Assembly: GCA_963691655.1 (NCBI GenBank)
Contig: OY829326.1
Span: forward strand, 56,909,776-56,973,775
Reading direction: 5' to 3'
Length of the DNA stretch: 64,000 bases
Origin: Toxonevra muliebris
Taxonomy: Eukaryota > Arthropoda > Insecta > Diptera > Pallopteridae
Notes under the pieces: generated by a model
Told to the model about the DNA's origin: nothing
Seen by the model: the letters and a program-made list of their open reading frames with translations, nothing else
Database searches by the model: none
Program-made: the position numbers and the translations under genes
Shown: piece by piece, positions 24,646 through 36,772 of the stretch
Layout of the letters: every line of letters begins with the position of its first letter
How positions within the stretch are numbered: position 1 is the stretch's first letter

Positions 24646-24860
24646 TATTATGTAGTTATAGTGGCTGTCAAACTACATACAAATACTTTAAATAAAGTGA
24701 TGTAGTGCCTGTCAAACTTTCATACCACCCTGTGAAGTGTAGAGATTTCATCTTGAAAGAATGCTCTAATAATAATTATAATTTTTTATGTAAATAAAGT
24801 AGTGAAGGGCTGTAGTCAGGGGGACAGGGTTCCGAACCCTCCCTGTATATTTTATATTAA

Positions 24861-25361
24861 CCCTCTAGTATGCCAATTTTTTTTAGCAATAAAAAATGTT
24901 GATTTTAATACACAAAACTCGAAAATGAAGTCAAAAATCGAATTGGAGTCTTTATTTTTGCTTGAGGTGAGAAAATAGGTGGTCCATTAAAAAGCTTGTA
25001 GTCGTGATAAATGGAAAAGTTATGCATTAAAATTGCATAAATGTAAAATATAATCAATTCCCTACTTCCCAATACTTTTTCAATTCCAACAAAGAACTAT
25101 AAATATTTTTTTATTAATAATTTCAATTATCGCAAATAATTTTAATATCACCCAAAAAATTTTTTTTTCGTTAATTACTGGAAATCTGACCTTCAACTCA
25201 CGATAGAATCAAAACGAAACTTATTACTGAAGCTATGCAACGTGTAGCTCCGGTATTCTTCTATCAACTGAGCAGCATGAGTACACATACAAAAATTTAA
25301 AACGTATTTTAAATTGTATCAAGCGGTTGCCCGTCTGGAGACGGTCCTGCTTACTAGAGCG
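24861..25361. mobile_element. piggyBac-type MITE (TTAA-flanked), family 2
   Basis: The left terminus CCCTCTAGTATG (24861-24872) pairs with the right terminus CTTACTAGAGCG (25350-25361), 10 of 12 complementary. TTAA lies outside both (24857-24860, 25362-25365). The interior has no transposase. Length is 501 bp, similar to family 1, but beyond CCCTCT the sequences differ. Confidence 0.75.
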
Positions 25362-25365
25362 TTAA

Positions 25366-26509
25366 ACATATTGAATTTTTATTCTGATATGAATAAATAA
25401 AATATTTCGGCCCCCAGATTTTTTTTTTTTTGTTATTCATATCACTACAAACTACAATATTATTTTGATTCGAATTAATGAAATAACTTCTTTTTTTTTT
25501 AAGGAACCCCCAAAATGTTTTTCTGGCTGTAGCACTGTAGCGAACTTTTGGCCATAAGATAAAAAAATACAGCTAAGTTTTAGGGATGGAATGAACTAAT
25601 CTATCATTTCACTCCTATATAAAATTTGTTCATACCGCCGCTATAGAGGTTTACACATCAAAAAAAATTCGAATTCAATCGAAAAAAAGAAAAAATTAGA
25701 TCAGAGTCTCAAAACTAAAATCGTTTCGCTTTCAAACGTAAAAGTATTAGAAGTTATCTTAAAATTTAGCGAGAAATACCAAAATCAAAGACTCTGCTTC
25801 ATAGGCAATTTCCTCGCTCACGATTTTAGAAGCTTTTCATTTAGAAGCTCAAAGTGTTACTGTTCTTACACTGCTTTACAGTGAGATAGAAGAGTACACA
25901 AAGTATTGTATTCCCAAACTCTAATTTCACTTATAGAGTTCTATTAAACTTAGAGTCCTTGATGTTGTTCGTACAAAAAATTTCTCAGAACGCTTTTTCC
26001 CCCCATGGGTTAAATATAAATATGTACTCAAATGCATAACACAGGAAAAGGTTAAAATGCAATCATACAAAAAATAGTTAACTCTAACACAAAGAAAACT
26101 GCAATAAAAAGTTAAGGAAAATGCAAGAAAGTTTGCTGGGCGATTTCGATTCCATTTTTTCTTTTATAATAATAAAAATTTCTGCTTGTAATTGAAGTTG
26201 CACACAAAAGTTTCCAGTGCTACATTTTTATTATAACAAAGAAAAAAAGAAAAAAATTATTGCAGTAAGAAAGCAAAAGAAATCATATTAAATTTGAGAT
26301 ATAAATGAGAAGTAGTGAATGCAATCAGAAAGTAAAAAAAAAATATGATAATTTTGAAAATAATATTTTTTTTTTTTCCATGCGAAATTTTAGTTTGTTT
26401 GTTTTGAATTAACTCAGAAGCGACCAACTGGCGACTGCCAGTCGGTCAAAATTTTCTAATCGATCTTTTTTCCTTTTTTTTTTTTTTTTTTGTTTTGAGC
26501 AAAGCTTAC
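25366..26509. other. AT-rich non-coding DNA
   Basis: Several poly-T and poly-A tracts (25420-25432, 25491-25500, 26468-26491). No coding or structural feature recognised. Confidence 0.5.
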
Positions 26510-27685
26510 AATTGTAAGTACACCCAGAGAAATACTTACTTGGTTCGAAGAAAAACGGCTATAAAATTGAGGAAAAATGGGAATGATTTGGCGCCATAGA
26601 AACGGTTTCCTCATTTAGATATATAAAATTTCTTTGGGTTGAGGAAATATTTTTCAAATATGAGAAATTGTCTATAATTTAGGTAAAATTTTCCTCAGTT
26701 TGAGGAATAATTTTCCATAGATTAAAGTCAATATACTTTTTGGAAAAGAAATCCTCAATTTATGGAATATTTTCTACAATGTTGTTTTAATTAAAAGGCA
26801 TAGAAATCATGTTTTTTTACTTGTATTCATTTATTATTTTATTTTAATAAAAATTAAGGTTTACATATATATTTTATTTTTTTCACAATATACATATATA
26901 TTTTTTTCAAAAATTATGACAATAGCCACAAACCACTTCGCTTGAAATAGAGACGCCGACTTAAAAATTCAAAAGAAAAACAAAGCGTACGCGATTATCT
27001 GCTAAGGCCAAAAGAGTAAAGCTAGTTTTTTGTATATACAAAAATTTTGTATGGGGAACATTTTTGGTATATTCGTCTCTTTCTTACATTTTCATTTTTT
27101 ATGCAAAAATAGTATGTAAGTTTAATTACCTTATTTTATTCTAAATAAGGTAATTTGTTCTTTTATGGTATTTTGATACTTTTGTTTTGCAGCCAAATGG
27201 TGCTTGAATTTTTATATGCTGGTGCGACTAAATTTTGGAAAAAACAGGTTTATAGAAACGTCCATTGTTCCATGCGCACTTATGTTAACAATAGACCAAG
27301 TAATTCATAAAAGCTCTTGAGTTAAAATTTTATGCAGAGACGCGTTGTAACTACTAAGTTTTAGAAAAAAATTATATATGAAGATGCCCATTTACCACAC
27401 CCATATTTTCTTGTGTTTTATTTAGTTTTTTATCTTACTTTTCTTTAATTTTAGTTTTAACAATTTCATTGAAACTTGGGATTTGATTTCAATTGGTGGG
27501 CAGCACCGCAATTAAATTTCCAAAAATGAAGAAAAAACTTACTTCAAATTGAACACCATGGTTGCATGCAAGGAGCACATTTTTCTTCATTTTGAGGAAA
27601 ATTTACATAAACGAGAGAAATTTTCGTGGATTTAAATTGAGGAAACTTTTTCTTTATTCTAATTCTATTTCTGTAAATAAATTGA
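26510..27685. repeat. putative element with GAGGAAA-rich ends
   Basis: Both flanks of an AT-rich core (about 26810-27520) are dense in TTTCCTCA / TGAGGAAA words: on the left at about 26569, 26608, 26641, 26690 and 26702, on the right at about 27592 and 27639. The outer left reads CACCCAGAGAAATA and the outer right TATTTCTGTAAATA, a weak inverted match. It may be an old non-autonomous transposon with subterminal repeats; class and exact ends are not established. Confidence 0.35.
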
Positions 27686-27689
27686 AAAC

Positions 27690-28439
27690 TACTTAAATTC
27701 AAAGTTGATTAAGTTGCATAATACACGAATGAAAATTTGTCAATTTAATTTTACTACAGTCGAGTCGACAGTCGATCACTATTCGCAATATAAAGCCCAA
27801 AACTACTTTAGGTTTCTCCTTATACTATATTAATTCTTAACTCTTTGGTAGCAAATATTCTAAGAATTTTTGGTTTTGACAGATTTTGTAATTATTACCT
27901 TCCAAAGTTATTATATTTCTTGTTTTTTTTACTTTACTTGTATGCAAGCATCCGCATTACTTTTTTTTTGAAATGTCATAGCTTTATTTTATTATGAATT
28001 TTTATAATAATAATTTTAATTTTCCTCTTTGTTTTAAACTTACTGCAAATGTTTTTTTTTTTCTGTCACTGTCACATTTCCCTTTTGCTAAACGACTTTT
28101 CCACTTCGACTTCTACTTAATATAACTTACTGTTACATCATTTAGCGTTGTGTTTAACTCGTAAAGTCAACAAATATTAATAACAACAACAAGTGCCTAC
28201 ATGCAGCAACTGTTACTATCATAAAAATGTTTAATATGTGCGCTCGCAATTTAATACTAAAGTTATGTAGATGAAGAAGAAATAAGAGAACTAAAACTAA
28301 CTACAAAAAAAAAAAAAATTGTATTGAAATGTTGCAGTGTCAAGTTTGAAGAAAGTCTTTATTTGAAGCATTATACTTGGGCATAGGCGAACTGAGGACA
28401 GGCTATAAATTTGGATGAGCAAAACAAATCGAACATAGG
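27690..28439. other. non-coding, nothing recognised
   Basis: AT-rich, with T-runs (27961-27970, 28051-28062) and a poly-A at 28304-28318. No ORF of note. Confidence 0.5.
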
Positions 28440-28800
28440 AATTTCTACTGATTACCAAAAGTCATCTCCCATCTTGAGCAAAAAATTTTTAATAAATTTC
28501 AGTCAAAAGATTTCAGGCTTCATGGGACCTAATAAACGTAGCCAACATCGACGGTGCTGATGATTCCAAAAACAGCTTTCTGGTTAGTTGGTTTTGAAAT
28601 GGTAAGACAACGAAATTCAGTTTATTTCTACTGATTTACAAAAACCACCCTTAATCTAAGAGACTTCTGACTTCATAGACCTAGAAACCCAGTAAACGTA
28701 ACCAATGTTACGTTACAAATTTTGATGAGTCCAAAATCGAAGATAGCATAGGCAGAACGTTCTTTGTACCCAGCCCTAGTATAAAAAAAACCCTGATTAA
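28440..28800. repeat. diverged tandem duplication, about 180 bp
   Basis: The order TTTCTACTGAT-ACAAAA, CATCTCCCATCTTGAG, TTCATGGGACCTA, GTAAACGTAGCCAA, GATGATTCCA at 28442-28570 recurs at 28625-28733 with changes (TTTCTACTGATTTACAAAAA, CTTCATAGACCTA, GTAAACGTAACCAA, GATGAGTCCA). Non-coding. Confidence 0.65.
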
Positions 28801-29602
28801 GCCTATCGACAGTTGAAGAGTTTTCCCAGCAGAAATAGAAGCAATATATCTCAAACAATCTAAAAATAAATATTTATTCACACAGTAAAACTGTTCTAAA
28901 AGCATTAAAAAGTTAAACTATAAGGTAAATTGGTATTAAGATGCCATGCGAAGCCTTACTGCCAATAATAAACATCAACTCTTATGAATCCAAGAATATT
29001 AGAATATTATGGTATAAAAAGAGTTGAGCTAATGGACCAGCTTGTGAGACAGGGTGCATGCCTTGAGCTCTCTAAAAATCCACCCACAATTTGTTTCCAT
29101 TGCTCAGCTTTCGACAAACTTCTTTTTCCTGAATAAAAATACATCCCGTATAGCAAAACTTTACTGGGCCCAATAATAGCGTTTTAAAACTTAATTTCTG
29201 ATTTTAAATATAGGATTTTATTACTTTAACATCAGAACTTATTGTCTACGAAAACTAATAACTAACAACGGAAAATTTTTACATATCCTAAGTCTGAATA
29301 GGTAAAATGCAGAAGACACTTAAAGGAAGCGTCAAAACTTTCCCTAACCTTAGAAGTAAAATTCGAAAACGCTCACCAATGGAGATAGCGCAACACCGAA
29401 TCCGGATTCGTATTGTCTGACCCTCATTTCTTGTTACAATTTTTTATCAAAACAGACATTGTGTCCCTCTAAAGGCTAGAACTTTCATGGGTCACTGGTG
29501 AACCAGTAGCCCTCAATAGGAATTTTTGACAAACCTTTTCTGTAAATTTTTATTAGATATTTTTTTAAAGATAGACAAAGTAAGTTGATATTAATTTTTC
29601 AC
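28801..29602. other. non-coding, nothing recognised
   Basis: Short ORFs only, none with family likeness. No TIRs found. Confidence 0.45.
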
Positions 29603-29606
29603 TTAA

Positions 29607-30213
29607 CCCTTTCTTGACCGTAAGGAAGCTGGAACCAATAGAGCAAAACATTCGCTTTCTTCGACCTCCATTTCATTCTAAAAAAGTTGTTAAAAAGTTT
29701 TCATTGAAGATTTTAGGGTCACCGGTGACCTATAACAAAACTAACCTATCCAAAAAAGTAAGCAAAACTTTAAAAATATTGGAAATCATGTTTGAGCAAA
29801 TAATTTTCACCCCAAAATATTAAAGATTATGTGTATTTGGGCAAATTTTATAAAAATTGCGAGTGATTGAAAATTAACAAAACAAAAAACACAATTTTTT
29901 CATTTTGATCTAGACAGTACCATTACAAAAAAAAAAAAAAAAATATTTGTATATTTTTTTAATTGAAATTAAAGAACCATCAATTCTCTTGCAAAAAACC
30001 TTAAATTCACAAAAATTGATTGGATAGTTTTTAAGAAATCGCAAAAATTAATCTTGTGACACCGGTGTCACAATGGTACCGAAAGGGATAAAACGCAAAC
30101 AATCTTATGTAGAGATATGAAATTTATTATCAAGATTGTGGAAGTTTTAAGCAAGCATAAGTTTAGTACAATAGGTTTCTATCAAACCCTACTAAAATTC
30201 GGTCGTTAAAGGG
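29607..30213. mobile_element. piggyBac-type MITE (TTAA-flanked), family 3
   Basis: Inverted ends CCCTTTCTTGACCG (29607-29620) and CGGTCGTTAAAGGG (30200-30213), TTAA outside both (29603-29606, 30214-30217). Two perfect palindromes around ACCGGT lie inside: GTCACCGGTGAC near 29719 and GTGACACCGGTGTCAC near 30057. They face each other like subterminal sites. A 69-codon ORF (29614-29823) lies within; no domain recognised. The right end is clearly related to the fragment at 61726-61850. Confidence 0.82.
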
Positions 30214-30217
30214 TTAA

Positions 30218-31476
30218 AATAAGAAATATGACGAAAATACTGATTGACATTGTTTGGCAAAGAAAATGTGAAACTTTTAACGTTTTAACATTATTTGATA
30301 ATAGTAGATTAAAACCTGATTTTAGCCTCCATAATTTTCAAGGATTTTATTTTCAATTGAATAAATCATTTTTCCACACCCTTCCTTTTTCCCCAGTATT
30401 CTTTTCTTTTAATTTAACATGCTCACTGCCATGTCGAATATTTTTCAATGATGTAGTAAATTTTTAATTTTTTTTATATGAACTTGCACTTTGGGTAATA
30501 TCTGAATTTTTTTCTAAAGTGAATCAATTCAGTTTTTAATTTACCTATGTAATTTGTCTATGTAAATCAATCAATATATTAAGCACTAATTTACCACAAT
30601 TTTTTAACCGTAGCGCTATCCAACAAACAAACAGCATCAACGATTATATTACGATTTGTGCATTTGTTAAAAGAAATATATAACTTGACAAGTAACTTTA
30701 ATTTACTTTACTTTGCAATGCAACGCAATTTGTCACATCAGCAATAAATTATTGACATTCATGTTTATGGATGGAAAAAATATCAATTTACTAATACATA
30801 CAGCAAAGCAACTACAACAAGAATGCTGCAAATTATAAAAAAAAAATACAAAAAGAAACGACAGCAGCAACAGCAAAAAAGAAGTAATCAAAAACTTTTC
30901 AATGGCAATGCAAAAAACGCCAATATGCAAAACTGAAAAGTTAAGCAGCAGAATTGAAAGCTGAAACTAAAGCAGAGCAACAGCATGACAGTTGTATAGT
31001 TAAAATAAAAAGAAAAAAAAAAAAGAAAGATGACAGATCAGCAACAAGAAATTGTTGTTGCAGCAATTTTCCTGCAGTATGCAATCATAAACTTTTTTTT
31101 TCATAAGTGCAAAAAAGTAACAACGTCAAGATCAAGTAACGGCGACTTCTCGATTTGTATACGAGTTATGTGAATTTTTTTTCATACATACATATTTTAT
31201 TTAATGTCATTTGATAGTTGAAGCACTGTATTTATTGCAATGGCTCGCAATATACTTACATACTTACATACATACATTTATATGTCTAAACGTGACAGTT
31301 GACAGTTTGAGTTGATTAAGTAATTGAATTAACCGCGACAGTCTGGAAATGTTATTTGATAAGATCGTGAGAGCAGCTAAAGACTGTTAGTATTGATTTT
31401 ATTTTAGTATAATTTTGCATAAATTAATGTCTACGTATAATTTAAATGCAAATTTTTGAGATAAAAACTTAATAAG
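30218..31476. other. non-coding host-like DNA
   Basis: Contains CAGCAA-rich runs (30860-30880) and A-tracts. No gene recognised; a 79-codon ORF at 30228-30467 is Phe-rich and probably chance. Confidence 0.5.
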
Positions 31477-31478
31477 TA

Positions 31479-32331
31479 AGGGAGTGTTCCCGGGTATGAG
31501 ACGGGTTTTGTTTTTGAGTCATAAATTTTCACTGGTTAAACCAATTTGGATGTTTATGATATACTGTCAGAAAGGTAATGAAAATATGCAATTTTTATCC
31601 GAAGAAAGTATAGTGATTCCATTGACACGCAAAATAGTATGACCAATTTTCTGAGGATGTGTATTTTTGCCAAAAAAAATTTGTCCCCGGGTATGAGACA
31701 CCTACAAAAATCCACTAAAAATTGGAAAATTTGAAGTAAAAACCCCATAACTATTTACAAACATAAATTTATTTATTTTGTAGGCCTTCAGTGGCTAAGA
31801 TAAATAGAGATGGTAGTTTTTATTCATCATCTTCCTTTAAGTCATCGTCTTCTCCATCCAATGTGATTCATTTCATGGACGATTTTATTTTTTTGGGATT
31901 GACATGGCTAAAAATACAAAAAAATTGGATCAAAACACTAGTTAAGTACCCGGTGATATGCTGTGTCTCATACCCGGAAAATAATGCCATTTTGGGAATA
32001 ACAAAAAAAAAAATGTTTCCAACCATATATTGGCATAGTCCAAAATTGGATGGGAAAATATACGGAAAACACTAATGTTAATGCATTACAATCACGTTTT
32101 TCAATTCATTCACTAGAAAATATATCACTTTGAAAAAAATCAAAAAAAGTTTTCGTGATAAATTTTCACATACGATATTTGCAGCTGATATAAGCAATAC
32201 TATTCTATTCACTCCGGTGTTACCACAAAAACTGGGTCATGTCAAAACAAAAGTTTGACAGTAGTCAGATCGGCAATATTGATATTGCATGATGTAACAA
32301 ATTGACTGTCTCATACCCGGGTACACTCTCC
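31479..32331. mobile_element. TA-flanked element with IR/DR-like ends
   Basis: The outer ends are inverted: AGGGAGTGTTCCCGGG (31479-31494) and its counterpart ending 32331, with TA outside each (31477-31478, 32332-32333). The motif CCCGGGTATGAGAC occurs four times: 31489-31502 and 31686-31699 on the plus strand, 31965-31977 and 32308-32321 on the minus strand. Each end therefore has an outer and an inner copy, the IR/DR arrangement known from Tc1-like elements. A 94-codon ORF (31791-32075) has no recognised domain. Probably a non-autonomous Tc1/mariner-superfamily element. Confidence 0.82.
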
Positions 32332-32333
32332 TA

Positions 32334-33821
32334 TTTAAAACAAATTTAAAATCTAAAAAGGTTGAGGCTGAAATAATTTTGAAATATGTATGATGGATCA
32401 CGTCAGCCAAGTTAGGAAGACGGTAGTTTTTCTGAAGTTTTTTCCTCTCAGGAGGAGTAAACGTTCTTTATTTCAATATAATTACATTGTAGGTGAATTT
32501 TAAACTTTCAAAATAATAGAGAGTAGTGACTACCAGGTATTCATGAGTAGAGTTTATGTACACAGCCATTTGGCTAAGTTGGCGCTTGTTCTCCAGATAT
32601 TTAATTCTGAAAATATTGACATTCTGGACCTGATTATTCTTTATTTTTTTAACTTTATTTACATCTCGTAACATAATCGAAACTTTATTTTCAGTATTTG
32701 ATACAGTAGGCTATATATCTGTCAAAGAAATTCATGTAAAAATGTAAAAAGAGCTCAACAGAAGCTTCTGGAACATATTCAATACCAAATAATATAGGTG
32801 AAGCATGTTTTTATTCTAGGGTTATGCAATGTGAAACCATTTTGTTTCTCTTCTAAAGGTAGATAAATCGCTAGCGGAACTTTCTTATTGCACGATGATA
32901 TTTTAGTGCACTAACCATTAGATTCTCTGCTAAGCCACGCGTTTGCAGTATATGCTCAGTACCTTTCCTAATTTTTATAAATTTACCAAGTTCAAATATG
33001 TGTTTGGTAACGTTCGAATGTAATGTTTCATTTAATTTTATATTGAATTTTCAAGTCCCTCTTCCTTGTCCAGTATCTAGCCTTGTCTTAATCCAATATT
33101 GTCTTCCTCAAAAAGTTGAGTTTCATAGCCGGGGCTAGGAACAGGAATTTATCTACGTAAGATTCAAGTCGTGTATCGAAAAATTATTTGGAAAAAAAAA
33201 TTAAAAAAAGAATACCAATATGAGTAATTACACTGTACAACAGCAAAATAATATCTGAGTTGCGGCCCAGTTTTTCTGGAGTATTTTTGTCCACTGATCA
33301 TGAATCAGTATAAACTTTTTGCGGGTCACGTCAGGTCTCGTGTAAATTCGTAAATCTTCATTCTTTTAAATATTTGATAAGGTAGGAAAGGTCATAGAAG
33401 AAAATATTTTTAATTTTAAGAGTTTTGGATGAAAAAACAAATATTCATAAAATTGAAAATTTTCATGTAGGTATGTATATTTCAAAAACTTTATAAAAAT
33501 TTTTCTGAAAATCAGCGATAGCTTTTTTGTGTCTTCTCGAGTCTATAGATACTAGTTCAGTACGGTGTATTCGCAGGTACTTCCTTTTTAAAGATCAGTG
33601 GTCAATATTTAGAATTGAACATCAATTGATTCTTCTTCTTCCTTATATCAACAGAACTTATTGAAATTACTTTAATAATGATTTTATAAAGGTTTTCTCT
33701 GAACTCACTATGTACACTCAAAATTCCAGTTAACATAACTAAACTGTATTCATATAAATTAGATTTAAACCAAAATGAAGTCAATTTTTGTTCTGGATGG
33801 CAGATGAAAATATCTTGTCAG
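32334..33821. other. non-coding, nothing recognised
   Basis: ORFs of 60-68 codons only. AT-rich; no repeats or RNA genes seen. Confidence 0.45.
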
Positions 33822-33823
33822 TA

Positions 33824-34647
33824 GGGAGAGTGCGTTTGAATTTGACATAGTTTTGTCTGACCTAAAAAAATTAACTTTTTCCTACTAAGGCCTTAAATTT
33901 GGCCTCTTGTAAATCTTATCAAAAGCTTCATGGCTTAATTATAAAAAAAAAATATATTTGAAAATGCATGTTATTTGGGTCACATACGTGTAAGTTGGGC
34001 CATCGTTTGACACCATGAATCTTTCATTTATTTGTTTTTGCCTGAAATGAATTATAGTTTCATCCGAAACGTAATTAAAGTCAGGGTATTCTTTGAAAAA
34101 ACTTTTCATAATAGCATTAAAAACTTGTTTTAGGAATTTTATAAGCGTTATCGTTTGTTTTTTCGTAGAACAAGCTTTTGACAACGTACAATGAGCAATG
34201 TACCGAAATCAACATTGTCTCTTTTTTTCATTTCCATATAGTTTCCAAACTTTAAAGTGAGGGGGAAATACATTCTCAAAGTTTTCCCATGTGTGAACTT
34301 ACTTACTCATAAGAAATGGCCCAACTTGAAAATTTGCCTTGTGATCGAATTCGTAACGGGGTAAAAACAAAACAATTGCAATCGTCCAGGAAACGTGGTA
34401 AATCTAAAAATACTTATCAATTCACAAAATTATAACAAAAATTTTTTGTAAAAAAATATCTACGGTGCCATGATATGCCGGAAAATATTTTTGGATCGAA
34501 ATATATTTTGTTCTGAATAATACTTCACTTATAGGCTATCGCAATGAAAACATAAGCTCGTCAAAACACTCACAAAAAAAAAAATAATAAATGGCGACCT
34601 TTGTCGTTCATTAACATATCGATGGCCCAACTTACACACACTTCCCC
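33824..34647. mobile_element. second TA-flanked element with IR/DR-like ends
   Basis: Inverted ends GGGAGAGTG (33824) and CACTTCCCC (34639-34647) with TA outside (33822-33823, 34648-34649). The motif GTAAGTTGGGCCAT lies at 33990-34003 on the plus strand, and its complement at 34316-34327 and 34622-34635; a decayed fourth copy sits next to the left end (about 33837-33852). This is the same outer/inner layout as the element at 31479, with a different motif. An 81-codon minus-strand ORF (33939-34184) is unrecognised. Confidence 0.7.
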
Positions 34648-34649
34648 TA

Positions 34650-36770
34650 TCTATTAAATTTTCATTGTAATTTCGAATATACATAAACTATCTCTGGCCA
34701 GTACACGACTAATTCTAAACTTAAATTAAAATTAAAAATTGTATTTAAAGTGCATTGAATATCAAAATGTGCTGGTATGTACCTAGGTTTAAACCTCAAC
34801 GACTTTTCTCGGTAAAAAAAAAATTGAGCATCTGCATAACTATAAATTATGTCAAATTTATCATACTTATTTTCATGGGTTTCTTCTACCATTCGTTGCT
34901 TACATTTACCAAACTCTGAAAACAAAATAGTTATATTAAATTCTCTCTCTACTAAAACAAGTAGTTGCTCTCAAAATAAGTACTACTTCAACTCTGTTTA
35001 TGAAATAGAAACAATTTTATACTTACATACAAACATATGTATCTAAAACTAGCACAAAACTCCACTAGATGCTAATGATAAGTAAAGTGTAGCCTGTAGT
35101 TACGTAGACGTTATATTCTCATGCACACACACTCACACACACATACATGGGGAAAGAGAGAGGGAAAATTGCTATTCAAGTGCTCCTAACCTCAAAAATA
35201 TGAGAGGGCAATGTTGTCATTTTTTTCGCTTAAGCATGGCACTTTTCCCTACACCACCCTTCAAGCCACTTCCTTTTCCGCTTTATTCTTAACGCTTTTG
35301 CTTTTTCACTCCATTTTTTTTTTTTTTTTTTGTGTCAGTTGTTTTTATACATTTGTATATATTGTAAAATGGCAACAACGCAGAAACCCCTTAAAAATAT
35401 TTATATGCATATGCACAAGAGCGAGCAAACGAAAAAGTAGCACGAGTAGGGTACTCATAGTAGTAAAATAGAAAGAAAATAAAAAACTAGTGACGTAGTA
35501 AGTATGTAGAGAAGGTGGAAGTTGCTAACATTACATATAACTCTTTGGAGTGTTTTTTTTTTTGTTTTTTTTTTTTGCATTGTTTTGCCCCATATGTTTT
35601 ATGGAACAGTTTTATTGAATTCTTTTTTTTCTATTCTCGCGTTTGTGTGCAGTTAAAAATATTCGAGGGAGTAGATATAATATGTAAGGCAAAAAAATAA
35701 AAAAATTGGCGCAAACTTAAGTGGTTTGACTGGGAACTAGAGCAGTAGTGAAAATTATTTCTACAAAAATAGTTGAAACTCATTTTAATGTGTGTTCTAT
35801 ATGAAGCTATAAAAATGTCACATGCTGTACTTAATTGTGAAAAAATGCTACGCAACAATTCTTTTTAATATATATATATATATATTTTTAATTAACTTTT
35901 GCAACTGTTTTATTATTTCTATTAAATTAAAAAAGTTAGTATTTAATTTTGGTTATTTATATTCATTATATAATTATTAAACTGAGCGCATTAAAAACCC
36001 ATTACTTTTTACACACAACCACGCATAAAAATGTAAAGAAAAAAAAACAAAACCTAACAGTGTCTGCTAATAATTTCCTACACTATACTCACATACATAC
36101 AACAACATAAATTATAATTAAAAAATAATTCCTGTGACAGTCTCTGTGACAGATTTGTCCAAACAAAATTTAATAATAATAATAATAATGTTGGCGTATC
36201 ACTGTAACTTTGTTTGTATGTGTGAGTGAATTCTTGTGTGCGTGCTCTCAATTATAAGTTAAAAGGAAGCTATAAAGAAGGTATGAGGTTTAGTTTTAAT
36301 TTATATCAAATGTTGCGTGTGCTAAAGTGTCGAAATAAACAAAAAAAATAAAATAAAAGTTATGAAACAACTTAAGAATCTGTATTTTTTTTTTTGCCAA
36401 TTTTTCACCAATTAACATTTTTTGTTTTTTTTTTTGTTTTCTGAAGTATAGGAAAAGGAAATAATTACTATTTTATGTAAATAACATAAGAAAAATATTG
36501 GGTTTTTTATAGCTTAACCAACGTTAATCTATTATATTGAATAAATTATTTATTTACCTATAACTATAACTCTTTCCCTATCTTTCAAATCCTTCTTGAG
36601 AGATTCTACTGGAAATCACAAAACTTAGTTTGTGTTCTTCTCCCTAAAAATTATGTACCTATAAAGAATATTTTTACAATCTGCTATATGTTGGTCTTAG
36701 AGTTCTAAAGATTAAATTAAGAACTTGTATCAGAAATAAAACAAACAAGAAATAATAAAAAAAAAATATA
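34650..36770. other. non-coding host-like DNA with microsatellites
   Basis: CA run at 35125-35145, TA run at 35869-35886, AAT run at 36171-36189, several T-tracts (35312-35330, 35551-35575). ORFs of 60-87 codons overlap on both strands and lack family likeness. Confidence 0.5.
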
Positions 36771-36772
36771 TA

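Noticed and set aside
34662..34925. 87-codon minus-strand ORF
   Set aside because: No recognised domain; no conservation evidence available.
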